Source of the DNA: Lachnospiraceae bacterium
GTDB taxonomy: Bacteria > Bacillota > Clostridia > Lachnospirales > Lachnospiraceae
Direction of reading: 5' to 3'
DNA: 64,000 nt
NCBI GenBank assembly: GCA_910573755.1
Contig: CAJTBO010000009.1
Span: 103,387 to 167,386, forward strand
Positions within the stretch are counted from its first letter, which is position 1. Each line of letters opens with the position of its first letter. The notes under the pieces were generated by a model. That model saw only the letters and a program-made list of their open reading frames with translations. It did not search any database and was not told the origin of the DNA. A program made the position numbers and the translations under genes. Shown in pieces: positions 51,254 to 59,815 of this stretch.

Positions 51254-52458
51254 AAAAATTTCGGAAATTGTGCGCCGTATTTTTACTGGGATTTCTCCTT
51301 GCCGGATGCGGCGCCGCAGAGGCAGGGCTGAACGAAACCGGGCAGGCGCCGGCTATGCAGGAAGAAGCGGAGGAAGATTCCGGGGAACTGACAGAAGTGC
51401 CGGAAACAGAAGCGGATGAAGCGGCGCCAAAAGAGCAGGAGGAGGATGCTCTTTCGGCGGACGGCGGAGAAAAGGCGGATGAAGTCACTTACATAGACGT
51501 ACCGGTATATGCCGGAAAACCGTATACGGAGATCAACGGCAACGTGCCCTTTTTTACCGATGACGAGTTATCCGCTGCATCTTATGAATATTATGGGGAA
51601 CTGGATGCGCTGGGAAGATGCGGCGCGTGTATGGCGAGCGTCGGGCAGGATATCATGCCGACAAAGGAGCGGGAGAGCATCGGGGATGTGAAGCCCACCG
51701 GCTGGCATACAGTCAAATACGAGGGAGTGGTTGACGGGAATTATCTTTATAACAGATGTCATTTGCTGGGATTCCAATTGACCGGGGAAAATGCCAACAG
51801 AAAGAACCTGATCACCGGGACAAGGTATATGAACGTGGAAGGGATGCTCCCTTTTGAGAATATGGTAGCCGATTATGTGAAGGAGACCGGAAACCATGTG
51901 ATGTACCGGGTGACGCCCCTGTTTGACGGGGATAATCTGGTGGCTGACGGTGTGCTGATGGAGGCGAGATCCGTTGAGGACAACGGGGCGGATATCCTGT
52001 TTAATGTCTTCTGTTACAATGTCCAGCCCGGGGTTTCCATAGATTATGCCACAGGGGAGAGTTCGCTGGACGGCAGTGCTGAGGCGCAGGGGAAAGATAC
52101 TGCGGAGAAGGCTGCTGCATCGGCATCCGCTGTGCAGGAGCAGCAGGAAACACCACAGCCGCAGGCTCCGGTCCAGCAGGAGATGCCGCAGTCTCAGGCG
52201 CAGGATCAGCCGGAACAGCAGGTACAGGCGGAACCTCAGACGCAGCCGGAACAGCAGGCAGCGCCGGTCGGGAACGGTGCCTATGCAGTCAATGCAAAAA
52301 ACGGGAAGATACATATGGTGGGCGGATGTCCGGCAACGGGAAATTCAGACAAGGCGATGAGCGAGCCGGTTTATTTTAATACTTATGAGGAGGCGGAGGC
52401 GTTTTCCGCTCAGATTGCGCCAGGCGAAAGTAAGAGGCAATGCGGTAATTGCTGGTAA
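51250..52458 (+). CDS. Secreted DNA/RNA non-specific endonuclease lipoprotein
   Basis: The signal peptide ends in LAGC with the lipidated Cys at residue 20. An acidic linker follows (21-80), then a beta-beta-alpha-metal nuclease domain of the streptococcal DNase type (about 85-265) with NRCHLLGFQLTGENANRKNLITGT, where the His and the second Asn are the expected catalytic/metal residues. A Gln/Pro-rich spacer (about 290-335) leads to a C-terminal 45-residue module with CPATGNSD...CGNC, like the zinc-binding Ada-type tail found on other secreted nucleases. It probably degrades extracellular nucleic acid at the cell surface, which could feed the nucleoside importers. Confidence 0.88.
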   Translation: MKKFRKLCAVFLLGFLLAGCGAAEAGLNETGQAPAMQEEAEEDSGELTEVPETEADEAAPKEQEEDALSADGGEKADEVTYIDVPVYAGKPYTEINGNVPFFTDDELSAASYEYYGELDALGRCGACMASVGQDIMPTKERESIGDVKPTGWHTVKYEGVVDGNYLYNRCHLLGFQLTGENANRKNLITGTRYMNVEGMLPFENMVADYVKETGNHVMYRVTPLFDGDNLVADGVLMEARSVEDNGADILFNVFCYNVQPGVSIDYATGESSLDGSAEAQGKDTAEKAAASASAVQEQQETPQPQAPVQQEMPQSQAQDQPEQQVQAEPQTQPEQQAAPVGNGAYAVNAKNGKIHMVGGCPATGNSDKAMSEPVYFNTYEEAEAFSAQIAPGESKRQCGNCW

Positions 52459-52604
52459 AAAAATAAGCGGATGGTGTAGTGTGATACTGCGGGTCGGATA
52501 AGAAGGCGGGGCTGAGGTACATGACAGGATCAATCTGTTCGGAACAGGGAACTGCATCGATTACGGCGCGTTTATCAGCTCCTTAAGATGTCTTCACTGC
52601 ACCT

Positions 52605-52636
52605 CTGAACCGGGCTGAATGAACAGCCCGCAGAGG
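52605..52636. other. Strong hairpin in the gap after the nuclease gene
   Basis: CCTCTG-AAC-CGGGCTG pairs with CAGCCCG-CAGAGG around AATGAA. It has no T-run on either strand. It lies between the convergent nuclease and helical-bundle genes; the remainder of this 252-base gap shows nothing. Confidence 0.5.
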
Positions 52637-52710
52637 GACATTGAGTTTTCGGCAAAGCCGGGATTATCTGTATGTCTGTGGGTTTCTGCAGGTGAGGCAG
52701 GCTCATCCGG

Positions 52711-53148
52711 TCACAGGTGTTTCCGCAGATCATCCCGCAGCGTCTCTTCTATACTGATGAGGCGGCAGCAGATGGCTTTTGCGGTATGATCCGCATCTTT
52801 ATACTGGTTCAGATACTGGCGCAGAGTCTTGATGCCCATATCACAGCCGTCGGTCATGACGTCCGCGGCTGTTTTGTCGTAGTCATCTCCCATGCTTACC
52901 TTTACATTGGTTTTGAACCAGGACATGCCCTTTGCCATAAGCCCCGGATCCTGGATTTCAGCGTGATGCCGCAAAAGCAGTTCATGCAGTTCATTTCCCA
53001 GTTTTTCATGGTGTTCTTTGCTTTTTTGCAGTAATTCCCTCAGTTTGGTATTTTGCAGCTTATCAAGAACGTCGTCGATGGAAGAGACCGCCATTTTTGT
53101 ACCCAGATCGCACTTTTGTAATAAAGAAACAGTATCTTTGGATTCCAT
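52711..53148 (-). CDS. Predicted four-helix-bundle protein (ferritin-like/DUF2383-like)
   Basis: 145 residues, almost wholly helical. It has regularly placed charged residues and pairs such as HHEKLGNELHELLLRHHAE that resemble the ferritin-like DUF2383/PA2169 group, though a diiron site is not clear. It contains AKAICCRLISIEETLRDDL near the C-terminus. The ribosome binding site is AAGGAGG on the minus strand. It is a single gene. Function not known. Confidence 0.7.
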   Translation of the reverse strand: MESKDTVSLLQKCDLGTKMAVSSIDDVLDKLQNTKLRELLQKSKEHHEKLGNELHELLLRHHAEIQDPGLMAKGMSWFKTNVKVSMGDDYDKTAADVMTDGCDMGIKTLRQYLNQYKDADHTAKAICCRLISIEETLRDDLRKHL

Positions 53149-53227
53149 TGTTTTTTCCTCCTTTATGTTTAGTATGTCCCGGAAGCGGGAAATTATTTTA
53201 TGAAATGTGCCTGTTTGGAAAGCTTAG

Positions 53228-53345
53228 ATGATATAATGAGCGTTAGCGAGAAGAATGAGTAAACTCATTCGGCGAGCGGCAAATGGCGATCATGAATCGC
53301 AGATTCATGATATAATGAGCGTTAGCGAGAAGGATAAATTGACTT
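53228..53345. repeat. Palindromic repeat patch with a 26-bp direct repeat
   Basis: ATGATATAATGAGCGTTAGC (first 20 bases of a 26-bp unit) occurs identically at 53228-53253 and 53307-53332. Between them are two palindromes: GAATGAGT-AA-ACTCATTC (53253-53270) and ATCATGAATC-GCA-GATTCATGAT (53289-53311). It looks like a small non-coding repeat element of REP or MITE type; no gene lies in the surrounding 388-base gap. Confidence 0.75.
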
Positions 53346-53432
53346 ATACGGGCGGGCGCTCAGAAAGATAAGAAAGGCGGAAGATGAAAACAGGACTGAT
53401 TCCCGGCGGCGCTATGCGGTTGAGGGCTGAAG

Positions 53433-53469
53433 AAAAGAGCGGACAGTTCATACACATGTCCGCTCTTTT
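53433..53469 (-). terminator. Terminator of the sodium:solute symporter gene (bidirectional)
   Basis: AAAAGAGCGGACA (53433-53445) pairs perfectly with TGTCCGCTCTTTT (53457-53469), giving T-runs on both strands, 67 bases after the symporter stop. Confidence 0.85.
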
Positions 53470-53474
53470 GATGA

Positions 53475-53507
53475 CAATAGAAAGCCTGTCAAACAGTCTT
53501 TCTATTG
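53475..53507. other. Second strong hairpin beside the symporter terminator
   Basis: CAATAGAAAG-C-CTG-loop-CAG-T-CTTTCTATTG forms a 13-bp stem with one mismatch, directly between the symporter stop and the terminator. It may protect the 3' end of the message. Confidence 0.6.
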
Positions 53508-53535
53508 CCGGGGGTATGTAAAGATAAAAGGGATA

Positions 53536-55074
53536 TCAATTTTCCAATGCGGTAGAGCGCTTCACTTCATGTGTTTCATTATAGGAAGCAAAGGCGTCCT
53601 CCACCAGCTTTGCGTCCGGTTTCTTCGTAAATGCGCTGACAACCGGTACAATGATAAGCCCTGCGACCATGGTGAAGGCACCGGCATTAATGGGCGACTG
53701 CAGCAGGGCGGGGAAACTTCCGCGCATCAGCATATTTAAGGTCATAAAACCGGAACCGAAGATAAAGCTGACCCAGACGGAAGCTTTTGATACCTTTTTC
53801 CAGTACAGGCTGTAGAGGAACGGTGCCAGAAAGGAACCTGCCAGCGCACCCCAGGATACGCCCATAAGCTGCGCGATAAAGGTGATGGAACTCTTATACT
53901 GTATGATAGCGATCACTGCCGAAATGGCGATAAAAATCACGATCAGGATCCGGATAGATAAAAGCTGCTTTTTTTCATCCATCTTTTTTATGATATTGTC
54001 CTTGATCACGTCGATCGTCAGCGTGGAACTGGAGGCGATGACCAGTGAAGAAAGAGTGGACATGGAGGCGGACAGCACCAGGATCACGACCAGGCCGATC
54101 AGCAGCGGGGAAAGGTTTTCCAGCATCGCCGGGATAACGGAATCGTAACCGTTTGCTTCTATATCAATACCGGCATGGTAAAGCCTGCTGAAACCGCCCA
54201 GAAAATAACAGCCGCCGGATACCACGATGGCAAAGAAGGTGGAGATAACGGTGCCCTTCTGGATGGCGCTCTCGTTTTTGATGGCATAAAATTTCTGCAC
54301 CATCTGAGGAAGCCCCCATGTACCGAGGGAGGTTAAGATCACAACGCCCAGAAGGTTTAAAGGATCCGGTCCGAAGAAGGAGGCGAAAGCGCCGGGCTGG
54401 CTTGTAACCGCGGCATCTTCCACCAGTGCGAGGGAATTCAGCGCGGCGATAAAACCGCCGTTGGATTTCAATACGGCAGAGATCACGGCACAGATGCCAA
54501 AGAGCATGATCAGCCCCTGGATAAAGTCGTTGATGGCAGTCGCCATATAACCGCCTGCAATAACGTAAACGCCGGTCAGCACCGCCATCAGTACGATGCA
54601 GACTGTATAGTCAATGTTGAATGCCATCCCGAACAGGCGGGAAAGCCCGTTATAGAGGGATGCCGTGTAAGGGATCAAAAAGATAAAAACGATAATGGAA
54701 GCGCCGATCTTCAGCGGCGTGCTGGAAAAACGGGCGCCGAAAAATTCCGGCATGGTGGCGGAATTAAAATGCTGCGTCATAATGCGGGTGCGACGCCCGA
54801 GAACGACCCACGCCAGCATGGAACCGATCACGGCATTTCCCAGTCCGATCCAGGTGGATGCGATACCGTATTTCCAGCCGAACTGTCCGGCATAGCCGAC
54901 AAAAACAACGGCGGAAAAGTAGGAGGTTCCATAGGCAAAGGCGGTAAGCCAGGGGCCTACACTTCTGCCGCCCAAAACAAATCCGTTGACATCGGTGGCA
55001 TTTTTCCGGCAGTAGAGTCCGATCAGAACCATGACCGCAAAAAACACGACCAGCATAGTTACTTTAAAAATCAT
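53536..55074 (-). CDS. Sodium:solute symporter (SSS family)
   Basis: A 512-residue protein with about 13 hydrophobic segments, typical of the SSS family (PutP/PanF/SGLT relatives). Family stretches include GFVLGGRSVGPWLTAFAYGT, YVIAGGYMATAINDFIQG, LGTWGLPQMVQKFYAIKNE and SASMSTLSSLVIASSS. It ends in a short charged tail. It couples uptake of a small solute to sodium; the solute cannot be named (proline, pantothenate and others are possible). Single gene with its own near-consensus promoter and terminator; GGAGGAG precedes the start. Confidence 0.93.
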   Translation of the reverse strand: MIFKVTMLVVFFAVMVLIGLYCRKNATDVNGFVLGGRSVGPWLTAFAYGTSYFSAVVFVGYAGQFGWKYGIASTWIGLGNAVIGSMLAWVVLGRRTRIMTQHFNSATMPEFFGARFSSTPLKIGASIIVFIFLIPYTASLYNGLSRLFGMAFNIDYTVCIVLMAVLTGVYVIAGGYMATAINDFIQGLIMLFGICAVISAVLKSNGGFIAALNSLALVEDAAVTSQPGAFASFFGPDPLNLLGVVILTSLGTWGLPQMVQKFYAIKNESAIQKGTVISTFFAIVVSGGCYFLGGFSRLYHAGIDIEANGYDSVIPAMLENLSPLLIGLVVILVLSASMSTLSSLVIASSSTLTIDVIKDNIIKKMDEKKQLLSIRILIVIFIAISAVIAIIQYKSSITFIAQLMGVSWGALAGSFLAPFLYSLYWKKVSKASVWVSFIFGSGFMTLNMLMRGSFPALLQSPINAGAFTMVAGLIIVPVVSAFTKKPDAKLVEDAFASYNETHEVKRSTALEN

Positions 55075-55151
55075 AATTTTCTCCTCCTTAGCATAGCGAT
55101 AGTCCGCTTTAAAGCGTTACGGTTTAAAGCGCTAAAGTAATTGCCTTTATG

Positions 55152-55180
55152 AGTATAGTGGATACAGGGGGAAATGTCAA
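55152..55180 (-). promoter_or_regulatory. Near-consensus promoter of the symporter gene
   Basis: On the minus strand: TTGACA (55180-55175), a 17-base spacer and TATACT (55157-55152). Downstream, in the leader (about 55108-55135), lie the palindrome CGCTTTAAAGCG and a second TTTAAAGCGC copy, which could be an operator for a repressor. Confidence 0.75.
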
Positions 55181-55268
55181 GGGCGGATTTATCTGCGGCA
55201 GAGATATTCCGGCATTTTTGTTTCATTCCCTTGAAAGAGGGTTTTGTTCCATTTCTGAAAAGCGAGGT

Positions 55269-55295
55269 TAAGAAATCATGAAAAGATGCCGATGT
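55269..55295 (+). promoter_or_regulatory. Sigma-D (sigma-28) type flagellar promoter
   Basis: TAAG (55269-55272), a 15-base spacer and GCCGATGT (55288-55295) fit the Bacillus sigma-D pattern TAAA-N15-GCCGATAT with two mismatches. It lies about 150 bases before the start at 55444; that leader has no other clear feature. Confidence 0.5.
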
Positions 55296-55443
55296 AAAAC
55301 ATGTATAAATTCATAATGAGCGGCAAAGGATGGCGGCAGGATTTCCACGGATGGAAGAAGGGACGGAAGTTTTGCCGTTTTTTGATGGCTGAATATCTGC
55401 GGAGACGCAAAAAGAACACAAATTGTAAGGAAAGGAGGAAGAT

Positions 55444-56037
55444 ATGATATTTACGGAAAACAGTTTTGTTTATACGGGCGGAAATGTAAGAGGACAGAAT
55501 ATTACGGCGTCAAGGCGGGATGAGTACAGCCCTGTGTCGGGGGAAAGAGATTTTCTCAGCAATATGGAGAAGGCTGCCGAAAAGGTGAAGGAAAAACCTG
55601 AATCCGCCGATGAAGTGATAGATAAAGCTTCAAAAGACGATAAAGCGACAAGCCATGAAGCCCTGATGCAGGTCATTTCCGGCCAGCGGGAAGAGATTTT
55701 AAGGAAACTGAAAAACGGAGATACGCAGACGAAGATCCCGATCGGCAGCATGTGCCTGACAGAAGAGGAATGGGAGAAGCTGCTGGACAGTTTTGATAAG
55801 GCTCAGGAAAAGATCCAGGAATCGATCCGGAAGGAAAACGGGGAGGATATGCCGGAGAAAAGACCGGATACCACGATAAACGGAGATAAGGTTGTTGCGC
55901 CGGAAGACACGGGCCATGAGGCGAAAAGCCTGGAAGAACTGGTCAGCGAAGTCGGGATGCAGGGAAAAGCGGAAGGAAAAACCGAAGAAGAAACGGAAGA
56001 GATAAAAGAAGCGGAAAAGATAGAAGAAACTGAGTAA
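55444..56037 (+). CDS. Hypothetical protein, likely flagellum-associated by context
   Basis: 197 residues, not recognised. Hydrophilic and Glu/Lys-rich, no signal or membrane segment, with helical stretches (about 35-130) and a disordered acidic tail (GKTEEETEEIKEAEKIEETE). The ribosome binding site AAGGAGGAAG is strong. It lies 29 bases before the FliD-like gene and behind a sigma-D-like promoter, so an export-apparatus client, chaperone or regulator role is possible, but this is inference from position. Confidence 0.75.
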   Translation: MIFTENSFVYTGGNVRGQNITASRRDEYSPVSGERDFLSNMEKAAEKVKEKPESADEVIDKASKDDKATSHEALMQVISGQREEILRKLKNGDTQTKIPIGSMCLTEEEWEKLLDSFDKAQEKIQESIRKENGEDMPEKRPDTTINGDKVVAPEDTGHEAKSLEELVSEVGMQGKAEGKTEEETEEIKEAEKIEETE

Positions 56038-56066
56038 GATGCAGACTGGAATAGGAGAAATGTGAC

Positions 56067-56729
56067 ATGAGGATTACAGCTAATATGTTAAGTGAAGCTA
56101 CAGTGCAGGCAGGAATACAGATGGGCGGAAATTCCCTTGTGAATTATCTGAACGGTGAAGAGTCGGATTCCCTGGCGAAATCTTTGGGCGGGAGCAGCAG
56201 TTCCACACTGAAGGTGCTCTCGAAGGGGAAATACGAACAGATGGATGAGGCGGCACAAAGGCTGCAGGAGCAGTCAGCTAAGCTGAATGAGAGCGGCAGC
56301 GATTCCATTTATGAGAGGGCAAGAAAAAGTGAAGATCTCACCGAGGTCTATGGAGAGGTGGAAAAAATGGTTTCCGCCTACAACAGCATGCTGGGCAGAC
56401 TCCGCACCGATATGACTACGCTGGGCAGCTTTTACCGGGAGAGCCTGAAGGAAGCGGTGAATGAAAATAAGGAACTCTTAAGTACGGTGGGCATCTCGAT
56501 CGACAAAAACGGCAGAATGAATCTGGACAAGGAAAAGCTGAAAACGGCGGATGTAGACAGGCTGGAGGGCATCTTCGGCGCTGACGGGACATTGACTCCG
56601 AAGGTGAACATGATAGCGGAGAAGGTGGCGGATAATGCGCAGGCAAATTTAAAGAGCATATCCAATCAGTATAATTCCGCCGGGAACAGTGTGGATACGC
56701 TTATTCGGAGTTATGACGCAAAACGGTAG
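56067..56729 (+). CDS. Protein resembling the C-terminal part of flagellar cap protein FliD
   Basis: 220 residues. The C-terminal half, with LLSTVGISIDKNGRMNLDKE and AEKVADNAQANLKSISNQYN, resembles the end of FliD, where a LxxIGI-KDGKLxxDxxKL motif precedes a terminal coiled coil. The N-terminal half (NMLSEATVQAGIQMGGNSLV) is helical like flagellar axial proteins. It lacks the central domains of FliD, so it is either a reduced cap-like or axial protein or a paralogue with a new role. A strong terminator follows. Confidence 0.6.
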   Translation: MRITANMLSEATVQAGIQMGGNSLVNYLNGEESDSLAKSLGGSSSSTLKVLSKGKYEQMDEAAQRLQEQSAKLNESGSDSIYERARKSEDLTEVYGEVEKMVSAYNSMLGRLRTDMTTLGSFYRESLKEAVNENKELLSTVGISIDKNGRMNLDKEKLKTADVDRLEGIFGADGTLTPKVNMIAEKVADNAQANLKSISNQYNSAGNSVDTLIRSYDAKR

Positions 56730-56771
56730 ATCATGAAACAGAAGCAGATGAAGGACGATGAGGTTTTTCTG

Positions 56772-56825
56772 AATCCTCTAAGGCAGAGAGGCGAAACAGC
56801 CTGACTGCTTTAGAGGATTTTTTAC
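56772..56825 (+). terminator. Terminator after the FliD-like gene
   Basis: AATCCTCTAA-G-GCAG...CTGC-TTAGAGGATT, followed by TTTTTA. Confidence 0.88.
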
Positions 56826-56851
56826 GGCTGAAAACCGGATATGGGACAGGA

Positions 56852-58315
56852 CTAAAAATTGAAGTACAAAAAGGTGGAAATGCCCGCCAGAGATAAGACC
56901 GACCATACCATACAGACTATGGCGATCAGGGATTTTCCTGCTGTGGGCTTGAATTCCAGTTCTCCGCTGTTTTTAAAAAACAGGACGGTAATAAAAGCGG
57001 CAAGCAGAAACAGCCACAGATAAAATCCTGTGATATGCGCCGTCAGGTATCCAAGCGCCGGGAGCCGCTCCTCGAGAAAAACGAATTCCTCCAGCTGAAA
57101 GCCCATGAGGAGTTCCTCACGGATCTGGAAGCCCTTCAAGGAGAAGAGCTGCCGGAAGAAGGCGGCTGCGGTGGCAATGCTGTCCGCCCGGAAGATGACC
57201 CAGAGAAGATCCACGCACAGGAAAGTGGCAGCCCAGCGGAGTGGTTTCCATAACTTGTTCCACGGCCTGTGGAAGATACGGTTTAAGCAGCTGAAGGCGC
57301 CGTGCAATACGCCCCATAAAACAAAGGTCCAGTTTGCCCCGTGCCAGATACCGCTGACGAGGTAGACGATCATAACGTTTACATAAGTCCTGATCCTGCC
57401 CCTGCGGTTTCCGCCCAGAGGGATATAGATATAGGTTTTCAGAAAACGGGTCAGCGACATATGCCATCTGTCCCAGAATTCGGTGATGGACAGCGCTTTA
57501 TAGGGCGAGTTAAAGTTTTGAGGCAGCGCGATATTGAACATGCCGCTGATGCCGACCGCCATGTCGCAGTAGCCGCTGAAATCAAAATAGAGCTGGAAGG
57601 TATAGCACAGGGATATCAGAAAAGCTTCCAGCGTATTTAAGTTGGAGGCGACGGCGAAAGCATAGTCGATCGGTATGCCGAAGGTATCGGCTATGATGAC
57701 CTTTTTAAACAGCCCGACAGAAAAGATATAGATCCCTCTGGAAAAATTTTCATAGTTGATCCGGCGTTTTTGGGGCTCCCGAAACTGCGGGATCGTCTCG
57801 TTATGCAGGACGATGGGCCCGGCGATCAGCTGGGGGAAGAAGGAGACAAACAGCGCGTATTCGTCAAAGGAATACTCCTTTGTCTCGCCCCGGTAGGAAT
57901 CCACCAGATAGGAGATCTGCTGGAAGGTAAAAAAGCTGATGCCGAGAGGCAGCAGGATATGTTTCAGTTCAAAGGACTGATGAAACAGCGCGTTCATATT
58001 CTCCAGAAAAAAATCAAAATATTTAAAATAGAAGATAACGCCGATATTGATAAGGAGCCCTGCGGACAGAACGGCTTTTTTTGCCGTCTGTTTCTCAGGC
58101 AGGCGTTCCATCAGCTTTGCAATCAGGAAGTTCCCTATAATGCTGCCGCAGATGATCAGCAGATAGGAGACGTTAAAATATCCGTAAAACCAGAGGGAGG
58201 CGCCGGTCAGAAAGACGTTTGCCGCCCTGTACCGGCCTGCGTAATTTAAAATATAGTATCCTGTCAGTGCCACAGGCAGAAACAGGAAGATAAAATAGTA
58301 AGAATTAAACAGCAT
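56852..58315 (-). CDS. MBOAT-family membrane O-acyltransferase (AlgI/DltB-like)
   Basis: 487 residues with about 11 hydrophobic segments. The active-site His lies in SGIWHGANWTFVLWG, with the second conserved block FWDRWHMSLTRFLKTYIYIP. Proteins like this carry acyl groups across the membrane to an exported polysaccharide or wall polymer. The extracytoplasmic SGNH-like partner is the gene just upstream (21 bases), as in AlgI/AlgJ and PatA/PatB pairs. The polymer is not identifiable here. Confidence 0.93.
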   Translation of the reverse strand: MLFNSYYFIFLFLPVALTGYYILNYAGRYRAANVFLTGASLWFYGYFNVSYLLIICGSIIGNFLIAKLMERLPEKQTAKKAVLSAGLLINIGVIFYFKYFDFFLENMNALFHQSFELKHILLPLGISFFTFQQISYLVDSYRGETKEYSFDEYALFVSFFPQLIAGPIVLHNETIPQFREPQKRRINYENFSRGIYIFSVGLFKKVIIADTFGIPIDYAFAVASNLNTLEAFLISLCYTFQLYFDFSGYCDMAVGISGMFNIALPQNFNSPYKALSITEFWDRWHMSLTRFLKTYIYIPLGGNRRGRIRTYVNVMIVYLVSGIWHGANWTFVLWGVLHGAFSCLNRIFHRPWNKLWKPLRWAATFLCVDLLWVIFRADSIATAAAFFRQLFSLKGFQIREELLMGFQLEEFVFLEERLPALGYLTAHITGFYLWLFLLAAFITVLFFKNSGELEFKPTAGKSLIAIVCMVWSVLSLAGISTFLYFNF

Positions 58316-58336
58316 GACGGTCCTTTCTTTTTCTGA

Positions 58337-59449
58337 TCAGTTGTGCAGGGAAGCGTAATCGTAGGAAGTATAAAAAGCCTGTATAGTCTGCAGATAGTCC
58401 TGATAGTTGTCTTTTGTCAGAAGGTGTTTTTCTTCTTTCATCTGCTCCAGTATCCGGGAATTGATCCATTCCCCGTAGTGGAGATAGTCCTTATAGTTGT
58501 CCAGATCACAGATTATCTCAAAATCATCGGAAAAGGAATACAGCCTGATATTGGGATACTGCAGAAGTTCCTCGATGGAGATCCGCTCCATCTCAAACTG
58601 CCAGCCCAGTTTCCCCGTATTATTCAGAAAATCCCAGTAGCCGATGCTGTAGGGCGTAAAAAACAGATAAAAGGTGGTTTCGGGATGCTCCGCGGCGAGA
58701 GCTGTTACATTCTGGCGCAGATTGCCCAGCAGAAGTTCCTGATCCTCTTTTGTAAAAGGCTGCGCAGGATCGGGGGTATCCTTTAACCGGTAGGTGGGAA
58801 GGACGTAATTTGCCCCGAACTGCCCGCTGTAGTAGCTGTTCCATTCCCCGTAGCTGTCGAAGTCAACGGAACTGCCCATCCCGTCCGGCGCTTTTGTGAC
58901 CGGAATGGTTTCCTTCAGCAGAATGGACTTGTTCAGTACATAGCTGATATCATCAAAGGGATTGTCGTTATACAGATAAAGAGGGTAGTCAAAGGTTTCG
59001 TCGTATTTGTCCTTGTCCGAGACCATGTAGCCGTAATCCAGCGGACGGATGATATATTTGATCTGTTTGCCGGCACCGTAGGCACGGACCAGGTTATCAT
59101 TCAGTTCTTTGAAGGATGCGCCGGAATAGGGCACCTTGATAAAATTGACGCCAAACAGGGCTTCGGCCTCGGAAGCTTTAAAGTTTTCCGCCATGGAAGT
59201 ACCGGTAATGATCCCTTCGTATGAAAAATTTCTGGTGATCCCGTCGTTTAAATACCGCTCGTTGCTGTCCGGATATTCCAGCTGGGGGTAGTTATACTGC
59301 GGCAGGGGGCCGTGATAGTGATAAAAAGGGTCTTTGTATATGGTGGCGGAAGCGATTGCGATAAATATGGCTGCGGTTAGCAGTACGGTGCAGATCGTCC
59401 AGCGCCTGCAGGAATTTATTTCCGGTTTTTCTGATTGATTGACTGACAT
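58337..59449 (-). CDS. Membrane-anchored SGNH-hydrolase-like partner of the MBOAT protein
   Basis: About 370 residues, one N-terminal membrane anchor (about 16-38), the rest outside. IITGTSMAENF holds a Ser in the SGNH block I position, and DYLHYGEW near residue 333 carries the Asp/His pair of block V. FYLFFTPYS lies between them. It should transfer the acyl group delivered by the MBOAT protein to a sugar hydroxyl. An in-frame ATG at 59470 exists, but the one at 59449 has GGAGAG directly upstream. Confidence 0.8.
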   Translation of the reverse strand: MSVNQSEKPEINSCRRWTICTVLLTAAIFIAIASATIYKDPFYHYHGPLPQYNYPQLEYPDSNERYLNDGITRNFSYEGIITGTSMAENFKASEAEALFGVNFIKVPYSGASFKELNDNLVRAYGAGKQIKYIIRPLDYGYMVSDKDKYDETFDYPLYLYNDNPFDDISYVLNKSILLKETIPVTKAPDGMGSSVDFDSYGEWNSYYSGQFGANYVLPTYRLKDTPDPAQPFTKEDQELLLGNLRQNVTALAAEHPETTFYLFFTPYSIGYWDFLNNTGKLGWQFEMERISIEELLQYPNIRLYSFSDDFEIICDLDNYKDYLHYGEWINSRILEQMKEEKHLLTKDNYQDYLQTIQAFYTSYDYASLHN

Positions 59450-59691
59450 AAACTCTCCATTTTGTGACATTTAAAATATAGTGTTTCCAATACTCATCCT
59501 ATGATAACACAAATAAACAGGCTTTTCCAGTCTGTTTGCGGAAGCGGAAGAGAGGCGCCGCGCAGGGCGGAGGAGGGAGGATAAAAATTATACCGGCAGC
59601 AGAAGGGACAGAGATTGTTATCCTGTGTGCCGCGGCTGAAAAATATGGCAGAATAAGTAAGGTACTGGTGATGACAACCGAGCAATTTTTC

Positions 59692-59720
59692 TTGCATAAA
59701 GAATTTAAAATTGGTATAAT
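59692..59720 (+). promoter_or_regulatory. Promoter of the NYN-LOTUS gene
   Basis: TTGCAT (59692-59697), a 17-base spacer and TATAAT (59715-59720). A 9-bp hairpin, GCGTCAAAA-GACC-TTTTGGCGC, follows at 59730-59751 near the 5' end of the message. The 220 bases upstream hold no gene. Confidence 0.7.
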
Positions 59721-59815
59721 GTGGTACAAGCGTCAAAAGACCTTTTGGCGCTTTCCTTATAATATGACAATAATATGGCAGTATACAAAAATCTTAATAA
59801 GAAAGAGGAATCCTC

